From an uncultured Peptococcaceae bacterium (GTDB lineage Bacteria > Bacillota > Dehalobacteriia > UBA4068): a stretch of 60,980 bases of DNA. Every line of letters begins with the position of its first letter. Within the stretch, counting starts at the first letter, position 1. The notes beneath the pieces were generated by a model that saw nothing but the letters and a program-made list of their open reading frames with translations, did no database searches and had not been told where the DNA came from. A program made the translations under genes and the position numbers. The stretch spans positions 1 to 60,980 of the forward strand of contig CASEQE010000078.1 in NCBI GenBank assembly GCA_949289995.1, written 5' to 3'. This document shows, piece by piece, positions 8,413 to 17,104 of this stretch.

Positions 8413-8574
8413 CTATATCAGAGGTAAAGTATCCGCCAGATGGCCATCATCTTCATGGGTACAGATTCTGCCGCGATAGACTGCAAAAACCTCTGATGTC
8501 GAAAACAATATATCTGTACGTAGCTTTGGCGAAAAATATACTCCATTATTTTCACTGTATCTTCCCAAACCAGA
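8413..8574 (-). pseudogene. Possible degenerate transposase C-terminal fragment
   Basis: Between the DUF975 promoter and the DUF1638 gene there is an open stretch of about 53 codons bounded by TGA upstream and TAG at 8413-8415. Its product contains GVYFSPKLR, then EVFAVYRGRICTHEDDGHL. The pattern V-x-V-Y-x-G-x-x-I-x-x-H resembles the C-terminal beta domain of IS21/Mu-type transposases (VEVFxxGExIAxH). There is no start codon or ribosome-binding site, so at most this is the relic 3' end of a gene. The assignment is tentative. Confidence 0.3.
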
Positions 8575-8607
8575 TCAGCACAAACCACTATGCCAAATGA
8601 TACAGGA

Positions 8608-9267
8608 TTAAAAGAATTGTTCGGTTTGCAGAATCTGTCCTTTTTCCACAACCATAAACTGTTCATCCCATCGGCCGGACAATAATTTTTCCAAAACCAA
8701 GTTGCTGGCAGGCACATGACAATAGGGGCACCCCACAATATCCGCCACTTTTTCCACTGCCGCAAGAAACTGCGGATCATAGGAATCATAGGCGCCGCTG
8801 TCCATCACGTCTACGGAAACATAATCTTTATACATCATTTCCGTCAATTTTTGACAGCGCCGGGGACCATATTTATTTAAGGCATACTCATACTCATCTT
8901 GAACAAAATTTTTTACATGAATATAGCCATAGCTGAGATATAAATGTCCAATTTCTTTAAGGTTGGCATAGCGTTTATCATCTCTGTGCAAAAAGATAGT
9001 GGCGCAATCATCCATACGCGGCACAACCAAGCGGCAAGGAGCGGCAAAACCGACAATGGCATTGCCGCATAAAGCCATAGCCAATAATACCGTATCTACT
9101 TCCGGCGGCAAGGCCGCCAATTGTTTTTCAATTTCCTGACGCAATTTAGGCGGATGGGAATGCAAACCGCCGTCAAAATAAATCACCGGATACGGACAAT
9201 TCACCTTTTCCCGCGCCGCTTCTACTTCATATTTCAAAATTTCACAAGCCAAAACCGCCGTAGTCAT
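8608..9267 (-). CDS. DUF1638 family protein
   Basis: Soluble protein of 219 aa in the DUF1638 family. These occur in anaerobes, often near corrinoid-dependent methyltransferase genes, but their reaction is not established. Conserved features seen here: TAVLACEILKYEV at the N-terminus, FDGGLHSHP (about 31-39), LLAMALCGNAIVGF (about 61-74) and VVPRMDDCATIFL (about 80-92). The two Cys residues in the last two blocks could ligate a metal or cofactor. The gene is monocistronic on the minus strand and divergent from the desulfurase-like gene. No methyltransferase gene is nearby. Confidence 0.75.
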   Translation of the reverse strand: MTTAVLACEILKYEVEAAREKVNCPYPVIYFDGGLHSHPPKLRQEIEKQLAALPPEVDTVLLAMALCGNAIVGFAAPCRLVVPRMDDCATIFLHRDDKRYANLKEIGHLYLSYGYIHVKNFVQDEYEYALNKYGPRRCQKLTEMMYKDYVSVDVMDSGAYDSYDPQFLAAVEKVADIVGCPYCHVPASNLVLEKLLSGRWDEQFMVVEKGQILQTEQFF

Positions 9268-9397
9268 ATTCGTTCCTCCATTTTATCAACGCGTCATTTC
9301 TATATTAAAGATTCCATCACCGCTTTTCATCGTCGGGCATATGATATAAACGAGAGGAAAAGCTCTACCCCATTATCGGTGAAAGCGAGGAATGTTT

Positions 9398-10543
9398 ATG
9401 ATATATCTAGACAATGCCGCCGGTTCTCATCCCAAACCGGCGTCGGTGATACGTTCTCTAAATTTGGCCTGCCATAAATTCGGCGCCAATCCCGGGCGAG
9501 GTTGTTATCAAATGAGCAAGCAAACCTCTTTCATGGTGGACGAAACCCGGGAAAAGCTGTCGCGCTTATTCCATATATCCCAACCGAAACGCGTGATCTT
9601 CACCGCCGGCGCTACCACCAGTTTGAACATGGCTTTGTTTGGGCTGCTCAAACCAGGGGATCATCTGATTCTTTCCGGCATGGAACATAACGCTTTGTGG
9701 CGACCGGCAGCGGCTTTGGCGCAAGAAGGCAAGATCACCGTCAGCAAAATCCAGGCCGACGCCCAAGGTTTTGTGCGCGCCGAAGATTTTGCTGCAGCCA
9801 TCCGGCCAGAAACCGCATTGATCGCCTGTTTACATGGAAGCAACGTCAACGGCGCGGTGCAGCCTATCGCCGCCATAGGCGCCCTGGCCAAAAGCCGGGG
9901 CGTGCCTTTTTTGGTGGACGCAGCCCAAAGCGCCGGCTTGTTGGATGTGGACGTAGAACGGGATCATATCGATTTACTGGCCGTAGCTGGACATAAATAT
10001 TTGTACGGTCTGCCGGGGAGCGGCTGTTTATACGTTTCGCCTAACGTATCTCTTCGTCCTTTTATCTATGGCGGCACCGGTAACAAAAGCGAAATGCCGC
10101 AACAACCGGATTTTTATCCCGACCATCTGGAATCCGGCAGCTTAAATACTTTGGGCATAGCGGCGTTGAATGCGGCTTATGATTTTATCCAAGACATCGG
10201 CCGGGAAACCTTAGCCGGCCATTGCCAACGGCTCAGCCAACGCCTACTGGAAGACCTATCCTGTATCAAAGGCGTAACGCTACAAACGCCAATGGAAAAA
10301 GACCCGCTGTTATTGCCGGTAGTTTCGTTCACGCTAGCCAATAAAACCGCTGGGGAAGTAGCCGCTCTATTAGATGCGGAATACCATATCGCCGTGCGTT
10401 CCGGCTACCATTGCGCCCCCTTGGCCCATCAAACCCTAGGCACCCTAGAAGAAGGCACGGTTCGCCTTTCTCCCGGCTGGTTCAATACCATGCGCGAAGT
10501 CAAACGTGCCGCCGCCGCCATCGCCAAAATCGCCCGCCGCTAA
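9398..10543 (+). CDS. Class V aminotransferase, cysteine-desulfurase family
   Basis: PLP enzyme of 381 aa of the cysteine desulfurase-like family that begins MIYLDNAA. These proteins are expected to mobilise sulfur (or selenium) from cysteine as an enzyme-bound persulfide. The PLP-binding lysine is K200 in AVAGHK; the cofactor aspartate is in FLVDAAQSAG (about 172-181); the catalytic cysteine is C339 in RSGYHCAP. The short loop around C339 resembles SufS/CsdA rather than IscS. I chose the second ATG (9398), which sits seven bases after GAGG; an ATG at 9392 is too close. No suf or isc scaffold gene adjoins it, so the acceptor is unknown. Confidence 0.85.
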   Translation: MIYLDNAAGSHPKPASVIRSLNLACHKFGANPGRGCYQMSKQTSFMVDETREKLSRLFHISQPKRVIFTAGATTSLNMALFGLLKPGDHLILSGMEHNALWRPAAALAQEGKITVSKIQADAQGFVRAEDFAAAIRPETALIACLHGSNVNGAVQPIAAIGALAKSRGVPFLVDAAQSAGLLDVDVERDHIDLLAVAGHKYLYGLPGSGCLYVSPNVSLRPFIYGGTGNKSEMPQQPDFYPDHLESGSLNTLGIAALNAAYDFIQDIGRETLAGHCQRLSQRLLEDLSCIKGVTLQTPMEKDPLLLPVVSFTLANKTAGEVAALLDAEYHIAVRSGYHCAPLAHQTLGTLEEGTVRLSPGWFNTMREVKRAAAAIAKIARR

Positions 10544-10741
10544 ACGTCTTCACTTGTAGAGGGATGAACCCACGTCGCAACAAAGGCCGCTCGCGATAAA
10601 CACTATCTATTCATGTAAACTTTATCTATTCATATAGTATAAAACAATTCCCACCATCTGCAAAGAGGTAAAATCACTTTTTCCCAGCATATTTGCCAAG
10701 CCAAACGCGCTCCTGCAAAGGCAAGCGGCGCGGATATAGGC

Positions 10742-10771
10742 AAAAACAAGCCGCCTAAAACAGGCGGCTTG
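10742..10771 (-). terminator. Terminator of the SLH/phosphate-binding gene
   Basis: On the minus strand CAAGCCGCC / GGCGGCTTG form a 9-bp stem followed by T5. It lies 60 bases past the stop codon. Confidence 0.85.
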
Positions 10772-10831
10772 CCGGCATTTGCTGCGATAAAGCATAAACG
10801 CAGTCATCTACATTATGGCCTATATTATGAT

Positions 10832-12586
10832 CTAAGGACGATTCAACGGGCCGAAGCCGGCGTTTTCCACACAGGCCTGCCCGGCGGGGCTAAGCATAAA
10901 CTCCACCATTTTCCGGCTGGGAGCGTCCTTAGGCGTATCCTTGCGTAGCACAATATAGTTATAATTGGCCAAAGGATAACTGCCGTCGGCAATGGTTTCT
11001 TCGTTGGGATATACGCCGTCGATGGCCAGCAGTTTCAAATTATCGACGGTATCATAAAACATATCCATATTATAAAAATAATAATAAATGCTATAGCCCA
11101 AGGCATAGCCTAAAGGCTGACTGGTCTGCGCCCCCATCACATCGGTTAACACATTGGCCATGGAAACCGATGTAGTTTCCTGGCGAATCCGTTCATTGAT
11201 TTCCTGACCGTTAAGGAAATGCCTTTCCATCTGGGCATGGCTACCGCTATCGTTATTGCGGCAATAGGGATAAAGCAACGCATCCGGACCGCCGATTTGC
11301 TGCCAATTATCATAAGCGTCGTTCACATAAATATTGTGAATTTGTTGGGAAGTTAAGCCCACCGCCGGGTTGTCTGCATTGGTAAAGAAAATCATCGCAT
11401 CATAAGCAATGGGAATCAGCTCCAACTCCACACCCTGTTCTTTGGCCAGAGCCACAATATCGCTGGCTGGATAAACGGAAGCAAACAGCATATCTACTTC
11501 GCCGGCAATCAGCCGCTCATAAGAAGCATGGCTTTTGCTGTGGGCGGCAGGTTTATCCAAATGGTTATCGCCGCTACGGAACAGCTGATTATATACCGCC
11601 TGGGTGTAGGGATAGGTGGATGTGGAACCATCAATCACGGGCATGGCCTGATCAAAACCATACTCCACCGCCAGCTGGGAAGGATAAACCTGGAACGCCT
11701 CCATGCAACGCCATATCAAAGAAGCGGCTTGATAGCGAAGCGCCGGTTGCTGAGGCTTTGCATAATACAACTGCCGGTAGGCGTCTCCCTGGCCGGATTC
11801 CTCCATATCCATTGCAAAGGTAAGAATATAACTATTCAAAGAGGCATAAGCCGGACGAGCCCAAGAAGATATTGCCGCCGCATCTTCCAGAGACAATTGT
11901 TGCATCAATTCGTCTATATCGGTTTCTTCCGGCTGGTTTCGCATACCTGCCAACCATAGTCCCCGAGCCAGCATAACGATGAATTCTTCCCGACTGACTT
12001 GCCGTTGGGGATAGAATCGATCATCGGCGGCGACGATACCCCATTGTTGGGCGGCGGCCACCCAAGACGCATACCAGGCATCCTCCGGCACATCCTGATA
12101 ACCGCCGTTTGCCGAATTTTCCGCCGCCGGCAAACCCAACATGCGCATAATCATCACCACCGCTTCGCTACGGCAAATCGTCGCATAGGGCAAAGCCCGA
12201 CCTTGCGCATCTCCCTGGATCACCCCGGAGGGCGTTAATTCTTCCATCAAATAAAACTCAAAAGCGTCATCGGTATCGTCGGTAAATGTTTGTTTCTGCC
12301 CAATAAATCCTTCTATAGGCCTTTGGGCATAATCCGCCGGCACGGTGGCCCACAAATAACCGTCATAATAGCGGGATAGGGCTATCGGCGTTTTGTCATC
12401 CTGATAGCGGGCAGTAATTAAATCCAAATCCCGATACTCCATGGTTTCCCCCTGGGGATAGGCAATCGATACTTGCACGAACGCAGGAGCGTCGGCAACA
12501 TCTTCCTCCGCCGCCAACCCCCAAGGCGTTAATAGCAAAAACCAAAGCAAAACCATAGCCGCCATCAACCATTTTCTCTTCTTCAC
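10832..12586 (-). CDS. SLH-domain protein fused to a PstS-like phosphate-binding domain
   Basis: Exported protein of 584 aa. A GTG start at 12586 follows AAGGAGG with 8-base spacing; it gives a basic N-terminus and a signal peptide (about 8-26, ending GLAA). Residues about 118-215 form SLH repeats: the second reads YQDVPEDAWYASWVAAAQQWGI with the terminal REEFIVMLARGL. From about residue 300 the sequence becomes a PBP-like phosphate receptor: DGSTSTYPY resembles PstS GxxGSG(S/T) phosphate loops, and CRNNDSGSHAQMERHFL and GALGYSIYYYF-like segments follow that fold. No pst permease genes adjoin it. It may be a phosphate receptor anchored to secondary cell-wall polymer or a sensor; ligand and anchoring are inference. 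Confidence 0.75.
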   Translation of the reverse strand: MKKRKWLMAAMVLLWFLLLTPWGLAAEEDVADAPAFVQVSIAYPQGETMEYRDLDLITARYQDDKTPIALSRYYDGYLWATVPADYAQRPIEGFIGQKQTFTDDTDDAFEFYLMEELTPSGVIQGDAQGRALPYATICRSEAVVMIMRMLGLPAAENSANGGYQDVPEDAWYASWVAAAQQWGIVAADDRFYPQRQVSREEFIVMLARGLWLAGMRNQPEETDIDELMQQLSLEDAAAISSWARPAYASLNSYILTFAMDMEESGQGDAYRQLYYAKPQQPALRYQAASLIWRCMEAFQVYPSQLAVEYGFDQAMPVIDGSTSTYPYTQAVYNQLFRSGDNHLDKPAAHSKSHASYERLIAGEVDMLFASVYPASDIVALAKEQGVELELIPIAYDAMIFFTNADNPAVGLTSQQIHNIYVNDAYDNWQQIGGPDALLYPYCRNNDSGSHAQMERHFLNGQEINERIRQETTSVSMANVLTDVMGAQTSQPLGYALGYSIYYYFYNMDMFYDTVDNLKLLAIDGVYPNEETIADGSYPLANYNYIVLRKDTPKDAPSRKMVEFMLSPAGQACVENAGFGPLNRP

Positions 12587-12673
12587 AACGTATACCTCCT
12601 TTATACCCGTCCATATACTCTTCCTATAAGCATAAAGAGGTCTGGACAAGTCGATCCGTTCCCGACTAACATC

Positions 12674-12707
12674 AAAAAAATGCGCCCGGCTTCAACAAAG
12701 CCAGGCG
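12674..12707 (-). terminator. Terminator after the TVP38-family gene
   Basis: On the minus strand a 10-bp stem (one G-T pair) with a 5-base loop is followed by CATTTTTTT, separating this gene from the SLH gene downstream. Confidence 0.8.
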
Positions 12708-12737
12708 TTAAACGTCATTATTTGCCGCAAAAAATTT

Positions 12738-13469
12738 TCATATTTGTTCTTCTGGCGGATCCGCCTCATTTTTTTGCCGTTGCACAGCGCAAATTCGCCG
12801 GTAAATCAACAAACCCAGACCGCTAATAGCCAAGGTTATAGCAAAAACAACGGCTGCAAACAGATAATTTTGCATACCCAAAGCATCTCCGCCCACGGTG
12901 GAAGTAACAATCGAAGGTAAGCGGGCCAGAGAACTGATCAACAACCATACCCCTACCTTCATATCGGTAAGCCCTGCCACATAGCTAAGCAAATCCTTAG
13001 GCGTGCCGGGGATAATAAAAATCAAAAAAAACAAGGCGTCCCGCCGGGGGGAACGGTGCAAAAAGCGCAGAGAGCGAATTTTCTCTCGAGGGAAAAACAC
13101 TTCCACTGCTTTCATTCCCCAAGTGCGCACAAAAATAAACACCAAATATCCGCCTATGGTAACGGAAATCAGGCACAAAAACGTTCCTTCTACCATACCA
13201 AAAGCGTATCCTGCCGCCATTTCCAAAGGTTCACCGGGAATAATGGCTATAAAAACCTGCAACACCATCATACCAATGAACGCCAGGCGACCCCAAAAAC
13301 CATGACCATCCACCCACTGGCGAAATTGCTCCGGTTGACCGATCATCTCCAACATTGGTCGGCCGACAAACCAAAAGACCGCGAGGGTAAACAAAATAAA
13401 AATTGCAATTGCCCCGGCAGACATGGCTTTTTTTTGTTTTTCCGACAATTGTTTATTTATTTTATGCAT
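12738..13469 (-). CDS. TVP38/TMEM64 (DedA-superfamily) membrane protein
   Basis: Integral membrane protein of 243 aa with about five to six hydrophobic segments. The TVP38/TMEM64 (VTT) hallmark is in the re-entrant region: the IPGEPLEMAAGYAFG block (about 76-90) and the later FLIFIIPGTPKDLLSYVAGL block (about 147-166), each with the IPG turn. VTT proteins are thought to move or scramble lipids such as undecaprenyl phosphate or phosphatidylethanolamine, but this member's substrate is unknown. The Arg/Glu-rich C-terminal tail is cytoplasmic. It stands alone between its terminator and a divergent lipoate ligase gene. Confidence 0.85.
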   Translation of the reverse strand: MHKINKQLSEKQKKAMSAGAIAIFILFTLAVFWFVGRPMLEMIGQPEQFRQWVDGHGFWGRLAFIGMMVLQVFIAIIPGEPLEMAAGYAFGMVEGTFLCLISVTIGGYLVFIFVRTWGMKAVEVFFPREKIRSLRFLHRSPRRDALFFLIFIIPGTPKDLLSYVAGLTDMKVGVWLLISSLARLPSIVTSTVGGDALGMQNYLFAAVVFAITLAISGLGLLIYRRICAVQRQKNEADPPEEQI

Positions 13470-13590
13470 TTTCTTTCCTAATATATTAGATAGACACGTT
13501 TATTATGTTATATAATAAAGGCAAAATCTGAAAGATGCAATAGCAATAATATTAATTTTCCTTTAATATTTCATCCCGTCAGAAGACCGG

Positions 13591-13619
13591 TTTACCCTCT
13601 TGGCCAAACATGTTATAAT
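13591..13619 (+). promoter_or_regulatory. Sigma-A promoter for lplA
   Basis: TTTACC (13591-13596), a 17-base spacer and perfect TATAAT (13614-13619), about 50 bases before the lplA start. Confidence 0.7.
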
Positions 13620-13669
13620 GCCTATATACGCAAACCAGAAGAAAATCCATCGGGAAGGAGAGAACCCCA

Positions 13670-14659
13670 ATGGACAAAACCGGGGAAATTTATATTTCCA
13701 CCAACGATGACGTTTGGGCCAACCAAGCCTATGAGCAACGGCTCTTTCAGGACAAACATAACGGCGGGACAATCCTATATTTATGGCAAAATCACAGCGC
13801 CGTGGTGATGGGCCGTCTGCAAAACCCCTGGCTGGAATGTGATTGGCAAAAATTGACAGACCAAGGCGGACAACTGGCCCGACGGCTAAGCGGCGGCGGC
13901 GCGGTATATCAAGATATGGGCAATTTGAATTATACCTTTATCACCGGCAAACAAAATTATCGCCAAGAAGCGGTCAACGCCCTGCTAATCCAGGCTCTGA
14001 GCCGGTTGGGGATTGAGGCGGAACTTAGCGGACGCAACGATATCCTAGCCGCGGGGCGAAAATTCTCCGGCCAAGCTTATGCGTTTAACCGGGAAAATGC
14101 CCTGCATCATGGCACCCTGCTTATTGATTGCGACTTTATGAAAATGAAGGAATATTTACATCCCCAGCCGCAAAAACTGCAGGCCAAAGGTATTGTTTCG
14201 GTACGATCCCGAGTTATCAATTTACAGGAGCTGCAGCCCGCCCTCAGCGTAGACCGGGTCGCGGCCGCCCTGATCCACGCCTTTACCGCCGCTTATTCCG
14301 GCGCCGCCTGCCGGCAGGTGGATACCCGCGAGGAAAGCTCGCCTGACGATTATCGCCGATTTTCTTCTTGGGAATGGATTTTTGGCCAAGCCCCGCCCTT
14401 TGAAAGCCGGCTGGCCCATCGGTTTCCCTGGGGAGATATACAAATGTATCTGTATCCACGGCAGGGCATGATTCGCCAGGCTCAACTGTATTCCGACGCT
14501 TTGGATACCGCTTTTATCGACGATATTGCCGCCGCCCTATGCGGCGTAGCCTATCGCCGGCAAGATATTGTGGAAGCCATTCGCCGACAAGCCGGCGACG
14601 AACCCCGTAAACAAATGGCGGAACAAATGGCCGCCTGGTTAGCGGAAACGCCCCTCTAA
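13670..14659 (+). CDS. lplA: Lipoate-protein ligase A
   Basis: Cytosolic enzyme of 329 aa that activates free lipoate with ATP and attaches it to lysines of lipoyl domains (2-oxoacid dehydrogenase E2, glycine-cleavage H protein). Family motifs: RRLSGGGAVYQDMGNLNYTF (71-90), which is the RR-x-S-GGGAV-x-H/D signature with Asp in place of the usual His; GRNDILAAGRKFSGQA with the catalytic lysine (about 121-136); and HGTLLIDCD (about 145-153). The accessory C-terminal domain of about 80 residues is present, so this is full-length LplA. GGAGAG precedes ATG. No lipoyl-protein gene is in the window, which points to salvage of exogenous lipoate. Confidence 0.9.
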   Translation: MDKTGEIYISTNDDVWANQAYEQRLFQDKHNGGTILYLWQNHSAVVMGRLQNPWLECDWQKLTDQGGQLARRLSGGGAVYQDMGNLNYTFITGKQNYRQEAVNALLIQALSRLGIEAELSGRNDILAAGRKFSGQAYAFNRENALHHGTLLIDCDFMKMKEYLHPQPQKLQAKGIVSVRSRVINLQELQPALSVDRVAAALIHAFTAAYSGAACRQVDTREESSPDDYRRFSSWEWIFGQAPPFESRLAHRFPWGDIQMYLYPRQGMIRQAQLYSDALDTAFIDDIAAALCGVAYRRQDIVEAIRRQAGDEPRKQMAEQMAAWLAETPL

Positions 14660-14720
14660 ACGAAAGCGGAAAAAATTGCGTAAATCATTATGACTTCATG
14701 CCCCTTTTTTCATGTTTATA

Positions 14721-14749
14721 TTGCATTAGCAGCTGTTTATCGATATAAT
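14721..14749 (+). promoter_or_regulatory. Sigma-A promoter for the zinc-ribbon gene
   Basis: TTGCAT (14721-14726), 17-base spacer, TATAAT (14744-14749), about 75 bases before the start codon. It probably also serves the rubredoxin reductase and rubredoxin genes. Confidence 0.65.
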
Positions 14750-14825
14750 GAAGGCATGGCTTTATGGTATTATCCTTATAATTATACCTTTTGCGCTTAC
14801 AAACCATGGGAAAGGATGAACGCGT

Positions 14826-15605
14826 ATGATATGCCCAAATTGCCGTCGCAACGTTGCCGACGGCAGCGCCTTTTGCGAGAATTGCGGCATTGCTTTGCCT
14901 ACAGAGACGGCAACCAACGCTTCGCCGCCGGCGGATAAGAAGCCGGAAACCGAAGCTGCGGCTATAAAACCCAACGCCGTCACACCGGCGCCCAAAGCGC
15001 CGGCCAATCCATTTCAGCCTCAAGCCGAAGCCAACATGCCTCAGCCCAAGGCCGAAGCCAATATGCCTCAGCCCAAAGCCGAAGCCAATATGCCTCAACG
15101 CAGAGCTGTGTTTGATCAGCCGGAAATGCCGGCGCATCCGGATATTTTTGCTCCGCGGGACGGCAAACAGCCGCCTGCCCCACCGACAGATGGTTCGCAA
15201 CAGGCTGCCAATCCACCGCGGCCGGCCTTTTTCGCTCCGGATCCGCTATTTCCGCCGGTCAGCGTAGGCAATTGGATACTCACCTTTCTGTTACTGTTAT
15301 TCGTCCCGCTGGCAGTATCGGCGCTGTTCTATTTTATCGCCGCCTCTTTTCTAAAAAGCCTGTTTTGGCTGGACATGAGCGGTCTGGCGGCGCCGATTGC
15401 CTATATAATTATGCTGCTGATCTATGCATTCTGTGGAAAAGTAAATCCTTCCAAACGTAATTTTTTCCGTGCCGTACTGATTATCAGCTTAATTCTACTC
15501 TTGGTTGGCGGCATACTTTTAATCGTTTTTGGTTCTTATCTACTTACCTATCTAAACGATGCCGCCAATTTACAACAGCTAGGCATTTTGCTACAATCCG
15601 TATAA
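14826..15605 (+). CDS. Zinc-ribbon membrane protein with a Pro/Ala repeat linker
   Basis: Protein of 259 aa, not assigned to a named family. Residues 1-24 are a zinc ribbon (C3-x2-C6 ... C17-x2-C20, CPNCRRNVADGSAFCENCG). Residues 25-147 are a low-complexity Pro/Ala/Gln linker holding three tandem copies of a nine-residue unit (EANMPQPKA, about 68-94). The C-terminal part has three membrane helices (about 149-175, 183-203, 215-240) with a basic loop. Such ribbon-linker-membrane proteins are common in Firmicutes. The start 28 bases before the rubredoxin reductase gene suggests cotranscription. Function unknown. Confidence 0.65.
   Translation: MICPNCRRNVADGSAFCENCGIALPTETATNASPPADKKPETEAAAIKPNAVTPAPKAPANPFQPQAEANMPQPKAEANMPQPKAEANMPQRRAVFDQPEMPAHPDIFAPRDGKQPPAPPTDGSQQAANPPRPAFFAPDPLFPPVSVGNWILTFLLLLFVPLAVSALFYFIAASFLKSLFWLDMSGLAAPIAYIIMLLIYAFCGKVNPSKRNFFRAVLIISLILLLVGGILLIVFGSYLLTYLNDAANLQQLGILLQSV
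15018..15098 (+). repeat. 27-bp in-frame tandem repeat, three copies
   Basis: The unit GCCGAAGCCAAYATGCCTCA plus CCCAARG is repeated three times with only third-position changes, inside the linker of the zinc-ribbon protein. It encodes the nine-residue EANMPQPKA unit. Confidence 0.85.
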
Positions 15606-15632
15606 GTCGTGATCAAAGGAGGAAATACCCCA

Positions 15633-16781
15633 ATGGAAGCAAAACGTATTATCGTCATAGGCGGCGGTATCGCCGGGCTATCGGCGGCACAAGCCGCCCG
15701 GGAAAAAGATGGGGAAGCCAGAATCCATCTGATTTGCGGCGAAGAAACCATCCCCTATTATCGCACCAAAATCTATGATTTATTGGGCGAAACCCCATTG
15801 GAAAAATTGTTTGTACGCAATCATCAATGGTTTATCGATAAAAACATCCAAGCGGTCAATGGTCGTGTGGTAGCCGTGGATCGGCAAGCCAAGCAAATCA
15901 AATTGGCCGACGGCAGCCGCTTAGACTACGATACTTTGGTTATCGCCACCGGCGGACGGGGACGGCGGCCTTCTTTGCCCGGCTCCGATCAGGATCGGGT
16001 AACCACCTTCCGTACCGTGGCCGACGTTCGGCGCTTACGGGAATTGCCCGGACCAACGGTAGTCATTGGCGGCGGTGTTCTGGGATTGGAAGCCGCTTGG
16101 CATTTATCCTTAGAAGGGCGGCCGGTCGTGGTGGTCGAAAGAGGCGATTGGTTACTGCAACGGCAGCTGGACGCGGAAGCCGCCGCTTTTTTCCTGCGTA
16201 TCGCCGAAAGCGCCGGCATGCGCATTGCCTTGCGCGGCGACGTATCTTATATCGACGAAACCAAAGTCGTGCTATCGGACAGCCGCGCTTTCGAGGCGGC
16301 GGCGGTGATTTTTGCTGCCGGCACCGAACCGGTGATCAGTTTGGCAAAGAATATCGATTTGACCTGCGCTAAAGGTATTGTGGTAGATGAAAATATGGCC
16401 ACCGATGACCAAGCGATTTTTGCTTGCGGCGATTGCGTGGAATTTCAGGGACGGCTGGAGGGCCGCTGGCCGGTATCCATGGCCCAAGGCGCCGTAGCCG
16501 GAGAAAACGCCGCCGGTGGTTCTGCCGTATACCGGCCGCAACCCGCCCCGTATTTTATCAATGCTATGGGCGTAAGCATATGGTCTCAGGGGAATATTAG
16601 CAGCGAAGATCATTTTAGCAACCGGGAAACAGCCGCCAACAACTTTGCCAAATTGTTTTTTGCCCCGGATCAAACATTGCAGGGCGCCATTTTAATCGGT
16701 TCCACCGCCAAAGCCATGCAATTGAAAAAAGCCATCGATCAAAAAATCGCCAAAGAAGAAGCGATTCAAATATTGTCTTAA
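15633..16781 (+). CDS. NAD(P)H:rubredoxin oxidoreductase-type flavoprotein
   Basis: FAD-dependent pyridine nucleotide-disulfide-fold oxidoreductase of 382 aa. FAD motif IIVIGGGIAGLSAAQ at the N-terminus, second dinucleotide fold VVIGGGVLGLEAAWHL near residue 142, and FAD-closing IFACGDCVEF near 265. There is no CxxC redox pair, so it reduces an external acceptor. The rubredoxin gene 27 bases downstream is the obvious partner; in clostridia this pair feeds electrons to oxygen- or peroxide-reducing proteins. The ATG at 15633 follows AAAGGAGG; the longer opening from 15609 starts inside that site. The rubrerythrin at 45.3 kb is a likely downstream acceptor. Confidence 0.85.
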   Translation: MEAKRIIVIGGGIAGLSAAQAAREKDGEARIHLICGEETIPYYRTKIYDLLGETPLEKLFVRNHQWFIDKNIQAVNGRVVAVDRQAKQIKLADGSRLDYDTLVIATGGRGRRPSLPGSDQDRVTTFRTVADVRRLRELPGPTVVIGGGVLGLEAAWHLSLEGRPVVVVERGDWLLQRQLDAEAAAFFLRIAESAGMRIALRGDVSYIDETKVVLSDSRAFEAAAVIFAAGTEPVISLAKNIDLTCAKGIVVDENMATDDQAIFACGDCVEFQGRLEGRWPVSMAQGAVAGENAAGGSAVYRPQPAPYFINAMGVSIWSQGNISSEDHFSNRETAANNFAKLFFAPDQTLQGAILIGSTAKAMQLKKAIDQKIAKEEAIQILS

Positions 16782-16808
16782 ATCCATATGCAGACAGGAG
16801 GTTATATC

Positions 16809-16946
16809 ATGGCAAAATATGTTTGTTCTTTATGCGGTTATGTGTATGATCCCGCAGAAAACGGCGGTGTGGCTTTTGCCGACTTGCCGGAAGATTGGGT
16901 TTGCCCTATTTGCGGCGCCGGCAAAGATGCCTTTGAAGCACAGTAA
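16809..16946 (+). CDS. Rubredoxin, short 45-residue form
   Basis: Iron protein that carries one electron at a time, here from the reductase encoded just upstream. Both cysteine knuckles are intact: [12 protein letters not shown] (C6, C9) and [15 protein letters not shown] (C32, C35). It is 45 aa rather than the usual 52-54 because the loop between the knuckles is shortened: after YDPAENGG it runs straight into [10 protein letters not shown], missing about seven residues. A similar deletion is known from the 45-residue rubredoxin of Desulfovibrio desulfuricans. AGGAGG precedes ATG and a strong terminator follows. Confidence 0.93.
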   Translation: MAKYVCSLCGYVYDPAENGGVAFADLPEDWVCPICGAGKDAFEAQ

Positions 16947-16967
16947 AAAAACCCCATTTATCCCCCG

Positions 16968-17002
16968 GCCGGGACCATGTTTTTGGTCCCGGCTTTTCTT
17001 TT
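16968..17002 (+). terminator. Terminator after rubredoxin
   Basis: GCCGGGACCA / TGGTCCCGGC stem with a short T-rich loop and a TTTTCTTTT tail, 22 bases past the rubredoxin stop. Confidence 0.9.
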
Positions 17003-17104
17003 GCGCAAGGCAGGTTTTCAGCCGGCTGCTACAGAAATATTGGCAAAAGCAGCACTGCGGCGAAAAATCTTTGCCGCGAATATTCTGTGGATGGAGCTAA
17101 TGCT

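Noticed and set aside
8575..8577. TGA next to a Cys codon ahead of the 8413-8574 segment, considered as selenocysteine
   Set aside because: No start, no SECIS-like hairpin directly downstream that I can see, and the segment looks degenerate anyway.
10622..10740. Minus-strand open stretch ending GKSDFTSLQMVGIVLYYMNR, similar in feel to the C-terminus of EamA-type transporters
   Set aside because: Too short, no start, and it runs back through the terminator of the SLH gene. The resemblance rests on about 20 residues and may be chance.
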